DNA of 42,863 nucleotides. Source: a virus. The position numbers and the translations under genes are program-made. Positions 13,770-22,119 of the stretch are shown here, one piece after another. The notes under the pieces are model-generated. The model worked only from the letters and a program-made list of their open reading frames with translations, was not told the DNA's origin and ran no database searches. The stretch lies in IMG/VR virus record IMGVR_UViG_3300036819_000170, positions 1 through 42,863 of that record; one strand, 5' to 3'. How positions within the stretch are numbered: position 1 is the stretch's first letter; each line of letters begins with the position of its first letter.

Positions 13770-15656
13770 TTATTGTGCGATAGGGTGCGCTTCGGTGGAA
13801 GGATCAAAAGGCTTGGCTGCCGCCGTCTTCGGCTGGTTCTGCGGCAGGGCATAGCCGTATTGCTGATTAAGAAACCAATTTTTGCCGATCTTCGATTCCA
13901 CCTGAGAGTTGACCGCGCCTCTCATCCTGTCGGTCACTTCTTTTCTGGTGTCCTGGTTCAATGCAGCTGTTAAAGAGTTGAGGATGTGCATCTGCATACC
14001 CTCTGTCCCTGCGCCTCCGCCCGTCACTTTGGCGTAATCGTCTGCCACTCCCAGGGCTGTCTGGAGATAGCCGGCAACCTCTTTGTGGCCGCTGGCATAA
14101 TTCTCCGCATCAGAAATTTTGTTGAAGTACGGGAACTGATGGTTGGGTAGTTTGGAGCCTGCGTCCATCAACTGATCGAGAGTGCCGCCTTTGGAGATGA
14201 GTGAGTTTGCGGACCCAAAAAATTGGTTGGACTGCGGAGATTTAGAGACCTGTTCAGCTATCACCTCCATTGCCGGGTTGTAGGAAGGGTCAACCGCCTT
14301 GGCTGAGTTGATGGCTTCCTGCAGGCCTTTTCCGGTCATACCGCGAGTCTTAATATCGGCAAGGGTAACATCGTGATTTGCCAGCATTGGCCCCCATGCT
14401 TTTGGATCGCCCTGCTTGGCGGCCTGCTCTGCGTTCGCTTTCTGCAGCTGGTCTTGCTGAAACAGCGAGTGCGCGCTCTGCGCCTGGGCCAGCAATCGCG
14501 TGGCGCGAACTTTATCGGCCGGCGCGGTCGCGGGATCGGAAAGTTTATTTTGCAGCAGCGGAATGGCCGCGGATGATTTCTCGCCGGACATCTGCGAGGG
14601 ATCGTTCTCCATTTTGAAGAGCGGATCTGCTTCCTGCTGCGCCGTCCTCGCCTTGGCCTGCTGCTCCTGGAAGTCAGAGATCGATTTTTGATTATTCACG
14701 CGCGACAGGATCTGCGCCTGCACCTGGTTATCGAAGTTATAAAAATCGAAGCCGTTCACCACGGCGCCTTTTTTCATTACGTCCAGCTTGCCCTGCGCGG
14801 CCTGGATCGCCGGGTCTTTCTCGCCATTCGGCAAAACGCTTTTGGCAAATGTGATCTGGTTTTGCAGGTTCGCCAGCACGGGCGCGGCCTGCTCCAGCGG
14901 AATATTCACCTTGCGCAACTGGTCGAAAGAAAAGCCGTAGCTGTTGCCGGATCCGCCGACGGTGTCATCGTGGACCGGAATCACCGTATTGTTCACCAGA
15001 TCGCCGTTGGCTTTCTGGTTGATCGCATTCATGTGCGTGTCGGTGGTCTGTCCCTGGACGATCGGCACCGCGAACAGCGGATTGATGTGCAGCTTGTTGA
15101 CGTAAAGGTCGTAGAGCGCGTCCTGGTTGCCGATCACCAGCTTCTGATGCTCCAGCGGCGCGTTGATCTTATTGATCTCCGTCTGCGCGATGGTCGCGTT
15201 GGTCATCGCCTGGGTGTGCTGGATCATCGCCTGCGCCTGATTGTTGTCGCGCGTGTTGGCCTGCTGTTTTAAATTTGCATCCTGCTGCTGTGCGCGGGCC
15301 TGCAGCACTTCCTGCACGCCGCCTTCTTGACCGTGCGTGGCGATGGATTTTCCAAAAGAGTCCAGCCCCAGCGCGATGTTTTGCACGATATTAAGCAAGC
15401 CGGCATGCGGGGTGTTCGGGTTAGGAGTTGGACCTGCCGGCTGCTGCTGGGGAATATTGCCCGCGGCTTGTGCAGTCGGACTATTCATCATTGAAGTGGG
15501 GCCAGGCGCTGGCGCTGGCGCTGGCGCGGCAGACTGGTCCGCCACCGGCGTCACGCCGGCGGGCAGGTCCTGCGGTGGCGTCTGACTCACGTTCACCGAT
15601 TGTTGCGGAGCGCCGCTGTCAGAGAGTCCGCTGATTCCTTGCGTTATGTCATCCAT
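13770..15656 (-). CDS. large internal virion (ejection) protein candidate
   Basis: 628 residues. Proline/alanine/glutamine-rich N-terminus (1-80) followed by a long helical, glutamine-rich body (EVLQARAQQQDANLKQQANTRDNN) and a compact C-terminal region. Rich in Q, N and A, poor in cysteine, typical for internal core proteins of short-tailed phages. No lytic transglycosylase motif is visible. It sits between the 215-residue and the 286-residue companions with one- to three-base gaps. Confidence 0.65.
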   Translation of the reverse strand: MDDITQGISGLSDSGAPQQSVNVSQTPPQDLPAGVTPVADQSAAPAPAPAPGPTSMMNSPTAQAAGNIPQQQPAGPTPNPNTPHAGLLNIVQNIALGLDSFGKSIATHGQEGGVQEVLQARAQQQDANLKQQANTRDNNQAQAMIQHTQAMTNATIAQTEINKINAPLEHQKLVIGNQDALYDLYVNKLHINPLFAVPIVQGQTTDTHMNAINQKANGDLVNNTVIPVHDDTVGGSGNSYGFSFDQLRKVNIPLEQAAPVLANLQNQITFAKSVLPNGEKDPAIQAAQGKLDVMKKGAVVNGFDFYNFDNQVQAQILSRVNNQKSISDFQEQQAKARTAQQEADPLFKMENDPSQMSGEKSSAAIPLLQNKLSDPATAPADKVRATRLLAQAQSAHSLFQQDQLQKANAEQAAKQGDPKAWGPMLANHDVTLADIKTRGMTGKGLQEAINSAKAVDPSYNPAMEVIAEQVSKSPQSNQFFGSANSLISKGGTLDQLMDAGSKLPNHQFPYFNKISDAENYASGHKEVAGYLQTALGVADDYAKVTGGGAGTEGMQMHILNSLTAALNQDTRKEVTDRMRGAVNSQVESKIGKNWFLNQQYGYALPQNQPKTAAAKPFDPSTEAHPIAQ

Positions 15657-16304
15657 TTAAGCTGCTCCTCCCCCGCCTGCTCCAGTTCCTGCAAAACCCA
15701 GAGTTTTATATGCCCCCACTGCCGCCGTTCCCAGTCCGGCAATCCCGGAGATGATGCCGCCCGCATCCTGCCATCCTGCCTGCGTGCTGGCCAGGTAAGC
15801 CTTGCTCAGATCGGCGGTGGAATTTGCGGCGCCGTTGGCTGCGTTGGCATAGGCCGTGGGATTCTCCGCGTTGGCCACGTTGGTCAATCCGTTGATGGCC
15901 TGCCAGTAATTCTGATTTTGCAGCAGGCCGTTTTGAATATCGATGTTGCTCGATTCCTTCGCGTCTTCGGTCGCGCCGGCCGCGGCAATGCCGCCCTTGA
16001 TCTGCGCTCCCACGCCACTGCCCAGCTCCGCGCCGCCGTGCGTCGCCAGATAAGCGTTCGCGCCCTGCTGCGCGTTGAGCGTCTGCTGCGTTACCGTGTC
16101 GCTGGAGTTGGTCTTCATCAGCGCCAGCGTCTTGGGATCGAAGCCCTGCGGATTGTTCAGCGTGTTCGTCAGCTTGGCGCTCACGCTGTCCAGCTCGGCC
16201 TGATTTTTGCCGAAGGCCGTCTGAAAGCTCGAATTGAGCGTGGTCTGCATCGCGGCGGATGCGGTTTCCGATGCTTTTGCCGTGGAGTCGCCTGAGCAGC
16301 ACAT
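15657..16304 (-). CDS. internal virion protein candidate, small
   Basis: 215 residues, starting MCCSGDSTAKASETASAAMQ. Alanine, asparagine, glutamine and glycine dominate; a hydrophobic glycine-rich C-terminus (GIISGIAGLGTAAVGAYKTLGFAGTG) could cross a membrane. Overlaps the start of the acetyltransferase-like gene by one base. Same type as T7 gp14/P22 gp7-like ejection proteins by composition and position, not by detectable similarity. Confidence 0.6.
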   Translation of the reverse strand: MCCSGDSTAKASETASAAMQTTLNSSFQTAFGKNQAELDSVSAKLTNTLNNPQGFDPKTLALMKTNSSDTVTQQTLNAQQGANAYLATHGGAELGSGVGAQIKGGIAAAGATEDAKESSNIDIQNGLLQNQNYWQAINGLTNVANAENPTAYANAANGAANSTADLSKAYLASTQAGWQDAGGIISGIAGLGTAAVGAYKTLGFAGTGAGGGGAA

Positions 16305-16768
16305 TACAGAGTCTCTTCCTCGGGGGAAAGTGTGACCGCATTGGGATTGAGCAGCTTCAGCGTGTAGAGTTCGCGCTCTTCCGGCTTGAAGTCATGCGCG
16401 GCCGCCCATTGCGCGATCGGGATCTCGCTTTTGGTGAGCACATCAATTTCGTTGATCTTCCAGAAGCGCGCGAACTTCTCGAGCTCCGGAAGCATGGTAT
16501 CCAGCGCTTCCCGGTTCTTTTCCCGATCGTTTTCCGGATTGAAGCCCAGATAAGCGATCCGCATGGTCAGATACACCGGCATGAACAGCCGGGGGACCTT
16601 CACTCCGTCCACCTCTTCTTCAATCACCAGGAACGTGGCCGTGGAGTTGTTTTCCGGCATGCCGGCTTCCAGATCTTTGCGATCGATCTGCGGATTATTG
16701 GCCGCCCACGCGGCAAAGGCCGGCGCGTCCTCGGGCTGGGCAAAACGAAAGCTCATTTTGGGATTCAT
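16304..16768 (-). CDS. GNAT-fold (acyltransferase-like) virion-associated protein
   Basis: 154 residues, MNPKMSFRFAQPEDAPAFAAWAANNPQID; the opening strand-helix pair, a strand pair FLVIEEEVDGVKVPRLFMPVY and later ELEKFARFWKINEIDV.TKSEI with AHDFKPEERELYTLKL fit the GNAT order (alpha1-alpha2, beta2-4, final F.....L). The R/Q-x-x-G-x-A acetyl-CoA loop is not clear, so catalysis is doubtful. T7-like phages have a GNAT-fold protein at the same place (gp13), supporting a virion-assembly role. Confidence 0.65.
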   Translation of the reverse strand: MNPKMSFRFAQPEDAPAFAAWAANNPQIDRKDLEAGMPENNSTATFLVIEEEVDGVKVPRLFMPVYLTMRIAYLGFNPENDREKNREALDTMLPELEKFARFWKINEIDVLTKSEIPIAQWAAAHDFKPEERELYTLKLLNPNAVTLSPEEETL

Positions 16769-16794
16769 GTTTTCCTTTTACGATTGAACCATTC

Positions 16795-17262
16795 TTACGA
16801 TTGAACCAGCGCCCGGCTGCTGCCGGTGCCCAGGCCCGTCATGGACGTGGCGTTGGAATTCTGCTGCTGCAATACCACTGAAGCCGGCGCGGTGGTTTGC
16901 GTGGAATTAAAAATGATCGGCCCGGCGCCCGACGATGCCGCCAGCCGCGTGGTCCCGTTCGGCGTGGAGACCAGGATCGATGTCGCCTGGTAGTTCGGGT
17001 CCTGCGCTTGCGTGGGCGCGATGAACTGCACCCGGAATTGAATATTGCCGCCGCCCAGGTTCCGTCTGACCACCGTGACCGGCGCGGCTGAGTTCACCAC
17101 CGGAGGCGCAGCCGCCACTTTGATCTGCTGGATACGTGTGTTCAGAAACGAAGTCGCCGGATTCAGGTTGATCGGCTGGCTCGGCAAGTCAGTGAGCGAC
17201 GCCAGCTGCAGCATCGTGGGGTCAAGCCATCCCGGATATTTGTTGGGAACCTGGTTGGGCAT
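16795..17262 (-). CDS. hypothetical tail/virion protein
   Basis: 155 residues from ATG 17262 (MPNQVPNKYPGWLDPTMLQL), overlapping the previous stop as TAATG. Beta-rich middle (APVTVVRRNLGGGNIQFRVQFI, ILVSTPNGTTRLAASSGAGP) and asparagine/serine-rich end. An upstream extension of the frame is arginine-rich and belongs to another frame. Next to the tail-tube gene; presumed structural. Confidence 0.6.
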   Translation of the reverse strand: MPNQVPNKYPGWLDPTMLQLASLTDLPSQPINLNPATSFLNTRIQQIKVAAAPPVVNSAAPVTVVRRNLGGGNIQFRVQFIAPTQAQDPNYQATSILVSTPNGTTRLAASSGAGPIIFNSTQTTAPASVVLQQQNSNATSMTGLGTGSSRALVQS

Positions 17263-17426
17263 TACTCGATCTCGTCTGCCAATCCGCGCAAAGCGTCTGC
17301 GCGCGAGTCGGCCTTTGCATGCGCCAACGTCGAGCCGTCTTCGTCGACCAAAGAAGCGCACCACTCTTCGCCGATATTCGAATACACGACTTCGACGGTC
17401 GCAGCCGTTGAATCTGGAATACTCAT
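17262..17426 (-). CDS. 54-residue HicB-like small protein
   Basis: ATG at 17426 with GGAGA four bases upstream; stop overlaps the next ATG. MSIPDSTAATVEVVYSNIGE, then EWCASLVDEDGSTLAHAKAD, then ADALRGLADEIE: a beta-beta-(loop)-beta-alpha order with W-x-A in strand two and a final A-L-x-x-L-x-x-x-I helix, as in HicB/DUF1902-type half-domains. No toxin partner (HicA) is next to it. The ribosome site is part of a CACGGAGACACGGAG repeat. Confidence 0.6.
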   Translation of the reverse strand: MSIPDSTAATVEVVYSNIGEEWCASLVDEDGSTLAHAKADSRADALRGLADEIE

Positions 17427-17430
17427 ATTT

Positions 17431-17460
17431 CTCCGTGCCTCCGTGTCTCCGTGGTGAAAA
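17431..17460 (-). repeat. CACGGAG-type repeat, copy 1
   Basis: Minus strand reads CACCACGGAGACACGGAG followed by GCACGGAGAA. Similar copies at 28831-28866 and 42115-42139. Here it forms the end of the tail-tube gene and the ribosome site of the small gene at 17426. Confidence 0.6.
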
Positions 17461-19755
17461 CTAGTCGCTCTGATCGTGCTTCAGCGCGATCCCGTAAATC
17501 GTGCTGCCAAAGTTTTCCGGGGGAAAGCTGATCTTGACCTGCAGGTGATGCATCAGCCAGGAGTTCAGCATGTTGGGCATGCACTTCACGTCCCATTGCT
17601 TGGCCATCAGCGTGACAGAGGGCGCAGCGCCCAGGCCTGGTTCGTCCTGCACGTCCGGCAGATTTACAAAGCCCGGCCCGGTCACGCCCGTAATCTCGTT
17701 GGGCAAAATGGATACCGTGGGAATCGCGCCGCCCGCGGCGAAATAGCCGGCCACATAGTAAACAGGCAGCAGCGGCTCCAGCGGCTGGCTCAACACCATG
17801 TTGCCGATGGTGGCAAAGCATGCGCTGTAATTCGCGCCATCATCCTGGAACGTTCCCGGCGCGCGGCCCAGAATGAAGCCTCCGGCCGTCGCGCGGCCCG
17901 CGCACAGCGTGTAATTGCCAAGGCTGGTCTCAATGCTGTTCAAGGCCCGGATGCCGCCCACCGGCTTGTACGTGGTGGACCAGGCCTGCGTGTTCAGGCC
18001 CCAGCGCAGCAGGTCGGTTGAGCCGTCGCCCAGAAAAAGCCCGTTGTCCAGGCCGTTGCGGTGCGTGGTGAGATAACTCTGGTTCTCTGCAAACGTCTGC
18101 ACAATGTCGGCGATGAACGCGCTGGTCTCGGTCTTGCTGCTGGCGTTCAGGGTAAACACCTGGCCGCTGGTCAGCAGCGCGGTGACCGTGTCGCCGTCCT
18201 TGGTCACGCAGTTGGGCGAGCTGATGCCGAAATTTTCGAGCAGATCGTCTGAATAGTAAGTGAGCGTCTGCGGTCCGCCGGCGATGATCTTGACCTGGTC
18301 GCTCAGCCACACCAGCATGAGCGAGCTGGTTCCGGTGATCGCCTGCACCGGCCCGGGAAAAGTAAAAACGTTTGCCGGAGGCCAGCAGGCGTTGCCGTCG
18401 CCGTTGTCAATGTCCGGACCGGCCGTGAAATAAACCTTGCTGCCGGAAGCCGCCCAGAGTCTTCCCTGCCAGTCCGTGATGTAGCCCAGGGCGTCGCCCG
18501 CGGGCGAGTGCGTGCCCGTGGTTCCGGGCGGCGGATCGTAAAGCAAGGTCGTCCCCAGCGGGATGGTGATCTGCGTATTCAGCACCGCGTCAGTAATGTT
18601 GTCAGTAAAGCTCCAGGTTCCGCCCGCGGTGTTATTGGCCACGCTGCCGCAATAGTCGAAAGAAGATCCGCCGTCTTTGGTGCGATAGATATCCACCGAT
18701 CCCACATCGGTGTTGGTGGAAAACGCTCCCTGCAGCAGTTGGCTGTACGGCCCAAAGACCGGCCCGGTGGAATAAGTCACCGGCGATCCGCCCGAGAGAT
18801 GGTAATAGCCCGTGGCCACCAGCGGTGACTGCGTGCTGTACACAAACATGTACTGGTAGCCGGAGAAAACAGTCTGCGATCCGGTATTGCTGCGGCACGT
18901 CCACACCGCCGTGCCATCGCTCACGGTGTTGCCGATGGTCGTGCTCCACACCGGCGCGGTGGTCCCGCTGGTTCCGGCCGTGGTAAGCGCCTGCAGATTG
19001 CCGTTGCTGTCCACAATAAAGCGCGGCGCCTGGTCCAGCCGATACACTGTGCTGGCGTTCCAGGTGGAAGGCGCGCCCAGATTTTGCCAGCCGCCCGCGG
19101 TTTCCAGCGTGACAGAGCCAAAAGTTGTTGCCCAGGTGGGCGGCGCGGCCCCTGAAGTTGCGCCGCTGTTGGCGATCTGTATATTGCCGTTCGGATCCAG
19201 AATTACCGCGTTCGATGCATACACCACGTTCGGCTGCCAGAAAGTTGTGCCGGCCACTGTCGGCGCTTTCACCGTGTTCATCACCGCGGGTGCGGCGATG
19301 CCCAGCGTGTGCAGCGTGCCGGCAATCGTGTCATAGCGCTTCTGTCCGTTGGCCGTGCCGTTGCAGATATAAAGCTGGTCCTGCACCATCTGCGCAAAAG
19401 CCTGGTTCGCGGATCCCTTCGCCCACAGCTGCGTAATGGTCGATCCCGTAAACGTGGCCAGGCGCTGATTGCTGTCGTACATCGGGAAGATGGTTCCGGC
19501 GCTGTTGCGCGCTCCCATGAACTGATTCACAATCTCGCCGCCCGCGAGCTGCTGCGTGCAGGCCTTCACAAATCCCGGACGCCGCTGCAGCTGGTACGTG
19601 TCGGTGAGCTCCATGTCCTGGCCGTCGATCAGCGCGTCGGTCATGACCTGCACCTGCAGCCCGACAATCCGGATCGGCGCAAACAAAGCACTCCTGCGGG
19701 TGTATAGACCCGTGCGGAAGTACTGGATCACCGTAGGTTTGTGGGGTGCTGGCAT
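17461..19755 (-). CDS. tail tube/nozzle-type protein with tandem sugar-binding-like modules
   Basis: 764 residues. Opens MPAPHKPTVIQYFRTGLYTR, followed by a segment typical of podoviral tail tubular B/nozzle proteins (LYTRRSALFAPIR...LTDTYQLQRRPGF). Residues about 170-300 hold two tandem modules of about 60 residues: W.PN.VYASNAVILDPNGN...GATSG.APPTW...G..TLE..GGWQNLG, then STVYRLDQAPRFIVDSNGN...GTSGTTAPVW...G..VSDGTAVWTC. A related module lies in the protein at 33811. The remainder is beta-rich (propeller-like). No Shine-Dalgarno precedes the ATG; octamer repeats lie there instead. Likely the distal tail tube contacting cell surface sugars. Confidence 0.7.
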   Translation of the reverse strand: MPAPHKPTVIQYFRTGLYTRRSALFAPIRIVGLQVQVMTDALIDGQDMELTDTYQLQRRPGFVKACTQQLAGGEIVNQFMGARNSAGTIFPMYDSNQRLATFTGSTITQLWAKGSANQAFAQMVQDQLYICNGTANGQKRYDTIAGTLHTLGIAAPAVMNTVKAPTVAGTTFWQPNVVYASNAVILDPNGNIQIANSGATSGAAPPTWATTFGSVTLETAGGWQNLGAPSTWNASTVYRLDQAPRFIVDSNGNLQALTTAGTSGTTAPVWSTTIGNTVSDGTAVWTCRSNTGSQTVFSGYQYMFVYSTQSPLVATGYYHLSGGSPVTYSTGPVFGPYSQLLQGAFSTNTDVGSVDIYRTKDGGSSFDYCGSVANNTAGGTWSFTDNITDAVLNTQITIPLGTTLLYDPPPGTTGTHSPAGDALGYITDWQGRLWAASGSKVYFTAGPDIDNGDGNACWPPANVFTFPGPVQAITGTSSLMLVWLSDQVKIIAGGPQTLTYYSDDLLENFGISSPNCVTKDGDTVTALLTSGQVFTLNASSKTETSAFIADIVQTFAENQSYLTTHRNGLDNGLFLGDGSTDLLRWGLNTQAWSTTYKPVGGIRALNSIETSLGNYTLCAGRATAGGFILGRAPGTFQDDGANYSACFATIGNMVLSQPLEPLLPVYYVAGYFAAGGAIPTVSILPNEITGVTGPGFVNLPDVQDEPGLGAAPSVTLMAKQWDVKCMPNMLNSWLMHHLQVKISFPPENFGSTIYGIALKHDQSD

Positions 19756-19761
19756 GTTTTG

Positions 19762-19801
19762 AGATCGGGTAATCGGGTAATCGAGAAATCGGGGGATCGG
19801 A
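19762..19801. repeat. five tandem octamers, consensus NAATCGGG
   Basis: AGATCGGG, TAATCGGG, TAATCGAG, AAATCGGG, GGATCGGA in a row, placed in the 79-bp gap upstream of the minus-strand tail-tube gene. No ribosome site is seen between it and that gene's ATG. Could be a protein-binding iteron, an RNA leader or a slippage product. Confidence 0.6.
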
Positions 19802-19834
19802 AAAACTAAGAGCTAAGAGCCAAAGGCTGGTTTT

Positions 19835-21148
19835 TTATCCCCTCATCAAACTGCTGGCCGGAACCTCGCCCTGATCATTGGCTTCGCGCTCTTCGCCGGC
19901 CATGGCCATGCCGATGGACTGCTGTGCGACTTGAATCTGCGTATTCGTCTCCGCGGCGCTGATGCCCTTGGCAAAGCGGAAGGCATACACCAGCGCGGCT
20001 TCGCGCAGGACGTATCCCATATCGTCCGGCCACGCAAAGACGCTTTGCGGCGAAGTAAGTTTCGGCGCGCGCTGCTGGTAAATCATGTTGATCTGGACGC
20101 AATAGCTGCCGCCCGGCTCGGACAACCGGAAGCGCAGCACGCCGTTGTTTTCGTCCACCAGCATGCAGACGCGCGGCTTGTCCTGGCCGCCGGCGTTCGA
20201 AGGCATGAGCTCGCGGACCATCTGCATGTCCGGCGAGACCGGCTGCGGAAACGCCGTGGAATTAATGTTCTGCAGTGACGCTGATTCTCCCCAGCCCCAT
20301 GCCGGCAGTCCAATCGAGTTGCCGTTGAGATCGACGGTGCCAAAGCCCGGCGCTCCGGAGCAGATGTTTACCGTGCCGGTGTCCGCGCCGCTGGCCACGT
20401 CATTGTGCGTGAAAGTCGCGGTGAACTGCGTGCCCGTCGCGGAAAGAATCGCCACCTGCTGGCCGTTTAAAAATGTGTTCGTGCCCACGCCGGCAAAGGT
20501 CGCAACCTGGCCGGCCTTGAAGCTGTTGGCCGCGGTGACCGTGAGCACATCGCCATTAATAGCAATATTCGTAATCGTGGCCACGGTGTTGGCTGGCGCC
20601 GTAAAAGTAAAGTGGAACTGGTCCGGCACGGTGAGGATGGTGAATCCGCCGGTCCAGGCTGAAGTCCGATTGAGAGCGCTAAAAGTAAAGACCGAATTAA
20701 ATACAGAGTCCATTGCTCCTGAAAGAAATACCGTCGAGCCCGGCTGGAAAGGATGCGGATCGAGCGTCTGCACGGTGGCAATGCCGCCCGTGACCGTGAT
20801 GCCCGCCAGCCCGCCGCGCGCCGGGGTGTATGTCATGTCAATGCCCACGCCGCCGCCCGGAGCGGAAGTGCTGCCGCCCAGCTGCAGCACAAAAGCGCAT
20901 GCGCCGGCATGGCGATAGTCCTGCACGCCGTAGCGCGTGACCAGGAACGCGCCGTTGGTGGAGTCCAGCACCTTGCGGTTGAACTTCCAGCTCATGCTGC
21001 GCGAGAGCAGCGCCTGCACCATGGTGTTGCAGATGGTCATGGCCGGCTCGTTGTTCTGCCCGCCCACGCGAAAGTAGTTCTGCAGGCTGGTGTACCAGGA
21101 GCACCAGTCCATGATTTCCTGGACGGTCGTAGTTTGATTTAAGGGCAT
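19835..21148 (-). CDS. tail tubular A/adaptor-like protein with inserted beta modules
   Basis: 437 residues. N-terminus (VQEIMDWCSWYTSLQNYFRV) and C-terminus (YCVQINMIYQQRAPKLTSPQ, LREAALVYAFRFAKGIS) are helical and resemble head-tail adaptors that precede the nozzle protein. Residues about 105-265 are an insertion made of two beta modules with G..F..G..V...G....FNG.....L.....F...FT...VA pattern, probably exposed Ig-like domains. Gene order (adaptor, then nozzle, then GNAT and ejection proteins) is that of T7/P22-type tails. Ribosome-site region overlaps the divergent gene's promoter. Confidence 0.65.
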   Translation of the reverse strand: MPLNQTTTVQEIMDWCSWYTSLQNYFRVGGQNNEPAMTICNTMVQALLSRSMSWKFNRKVLDSTNGAFLVTRYGVQDYRHAGACAFVLQLGGSTSAPGGGVGIDMTYTPARGGLAGITVTGGIATVQTLDPHPFQPGSTVFLSGAMDSVFNSVFTFSALNRTSAWTGGFTILTVPDQFHFTFTAPANTVATITNIAINGDVLTVTAANSFKAGQVATFAGVGTNTFLNGQQVAILSATGTQFTATFTHNDVASGADTGTVNICSGAPGFGTVDLNGNSIGLPAWGWGESASLQNINSTAFPQPVSPDMQMVRELMPSNAGGQDKPRVCMLVDENNGVLRFRLSEPGGSYCVQINMIYQQRAPKLTSPQSVFAWPDDMGYVLREAALVYAFRFAKGISAAETNTQIQVAQQSIGMAMAGEEREANDQGEVPASSLMRG

Positions 21149-21206
21149 GGATAGACGATTCGCCTTTTATTCGATATGCTGAATATCTTTAACTTTGGGG
21201 TCTGCA

Positions 21207-21470
21207 ATGGGATATTTCGGTCTTAGCGATGAAATCAGGTACTGGTCCGTTACGTGTAAGCGCTGCCGGGAGCCGATCAACTTCGCCCATTTCGATCCCA
21301 GGGGATTTATGTACGACGCGAAGCCCTGCGTCGTCGCGGTGGAATGCCCGCGCTGCCAGGAGCGGCGGCGCTATCTCTTTACCGATATCTGGCGCCATCG
21401 CATCAGCGAAACCACCAAGGCGTCACTCAGTTACTTCATTACCGAGCCCATCTTCATCCAGTTCAAATAG
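21207..21470 (+). CDS. zinc-ribbon moron protein
   Basis: 87 residues from ATG 21207. CKRC (about 17-20) and CPRC (about 47-50) form a zinc ribbon; the end is aromatic and non-polar (SLSYFITEPIFIQF). First of a block of five plus-strand genes (21.2-23.0 kb) inserted between the tail adaptor and fibre genes. GATAT-GCTGA-ATATC just upstream (about 21173) is a small dyad in the presumptive promoter. Confidence 0.6.
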   Translation: MGYFGLSDEIRYWSVTCKRCREPINFAHFDPRGFMYDAKPCVVAVECPRCQERRRYLFTDIWRHRISETTKASLSYFITEPIFIQFK

Positions 21471-21478
21471 AAAGGGCT

Positions 21479-21504
21479 GCAAACGTTTGCGGACGTGGTA
21501 AGAT
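21479..21504 (+). promoter_or_regulatory. GCAAACGTTTGC palindrome copy 3 with -10 box
   Basis: Palindrome 21479-21490 lies between CTGCAA (a poor -35) and TAAGAT (21499-21504), nine bases from ATG 21514. The arrangement repeats that at 12006: operator just upstream of the -10 of a plus-strand small gene. Confidence 0.6.
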
Positions 21505-21513
21505 GACCGGCCT

Positions 21514-21750
21514 ATGACGAACCGAGGCATCATTGCAGCGGCCCTCATTTTGGGCGCAAGCATTATTTTTGCTGTCTGGTTGCCGCTCCACTACCAGACG
21601 GTCCGTCGGCTCGATCAGGAGCACAAAGCCGACTGTGCAGAGCAAAAAGCCGGGTTAGAGCGCTGTCTCGATGTTCCCTACCCCACGAATGAGGCCAGGG
21701 CTTCGTGCCGCGAAGCCTGGATGCCCGTTATTGCGAAGGCGTGCAAATGA
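21514..21750 (+). CDS. small exported or membrane-anchored protein
   Basis: 78 residues: basic MTNRG, a membrane span (IIAAALILGASIIFAVWLPL), then a charged part with four cysteines (DCAEQK, ERCLDV, SCREAW, KACK), probably two disulfides outside the membrane. The stop overlaps the ATG of the cysteine-rich peptide gene, so the two are co-translated. Confidence 0.65.
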   Translation: MTNRGIIAAALILGASIIFAVWLPLHYQTVRRLDQEHKADCAEQKAGLERCLDVPYPTNEARASCREAWMPVIAKACK

Positions 21751-21905
21751 AGCTCCTGCTCATCCTCGCCCTGGCTCTTCCGCTTACCGGCGCTCCCTCG
21801 CGCACGGTCTGCACTCACGGGTGCCATTCCAAGTACTGCAAAAAGTCGCATTGCGGCGATAAATGCCAAAAAGGTCCGGCCTGCCGCGGCTGCTGGAAAT
21901 ACTAA
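21747..21905 (+). CDS. secreted cysteine-rich mini-protein
   Basis: 52 residues with a signal peptide (MKLLLILALALPLTGAPS) and a mature part of about 33 residues containing seven cysteines and several histidines and lysines: CTHGCHSKYC, SHCGDKC, ACRGC. Compact disulfide-rich or metal-binding fold. Coupled to the preceding membrane protein by ATGA. No family known to me; see findings. Confidence 0.65.
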   Translation: MKLLLILALALPLTGAPSRTVCTHGCHSKYCKKSHCGDKCQKGPACRGCWKY

Positions 21906-21914
21906 AAATAAAGC

Positions 21915-21944
21915 TTGCAATCTGTAATACATTTGTATTACAGT
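21915..21944 (+). promoter_or_regulatory. promoter with perfect 22-bp palindromic operator
   Basis: -35 TTGCAA (21915-21920), 18-base spacer, -10 TACAGT (21939-21944). The 22-bp palindrome at 21922-21943 has arms CTGTAATACA and TGTATTACAG with a TT centre and fills the spacer and the -10. ATG 21954 is nine bases after the -10. Position and symmetry indicate autorepression by the RHH protein encoded next. Confidence 0.8.
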
Positions 21945-21953
21945 GTCTTTGCG

Positions 21954-22115
21954 ATGAAAACCAAGGACATTCCCGAGGTTGTCACCTTCCGGCCGAACCC
22001 GGAAGACCGCGAGGTGATCGGCGAGCTGGTCAGGCTTTTAAAGCCGCGTCAGATGTCAATGCTTATTCGTAAAGGACTTCAGTGTCTGCTGGAAAAAGAG
22101 CAGGCTAAGAAATAG
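21954..22115 (+). CDS. ribbon-helix-helix repressor
   Basis: 53 residues: a strand (EVVTFRPN), helix A (PEDREVIGELVRLLK) and helix B (RQMSMLIRKGLQCLLEKEQ), the MetJ/Arc ribbon-helix-helix order. The start MKTKDIPE is set by the promoter. Directly behind a 22-bp palindrome, its likely own operator. RHH proteins of this size are often antitoxins or phage repressors; no toxin gene of matching type follows. Confidence 0.75.
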   Translation: MKTKDIPEVVTFRPNPEDREVIGELVRLLKPRQMSMLIRKGLQCLLEKEQAKK

Positions 22116-22119
22116 ATCA

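Noticed and set aside
14688-15272. 194-codon plus-strand frame
   Set aside because: Antisense to the 628-residue virion protein; product rich in Val/His/Arg without domain.
19815-19838. AGCC-AAA-GGCT followed by GGTTTTTT as plus-strand terminator
   Set aside because: Only a four-base stem and no plus-strand gene upstream to terminate.
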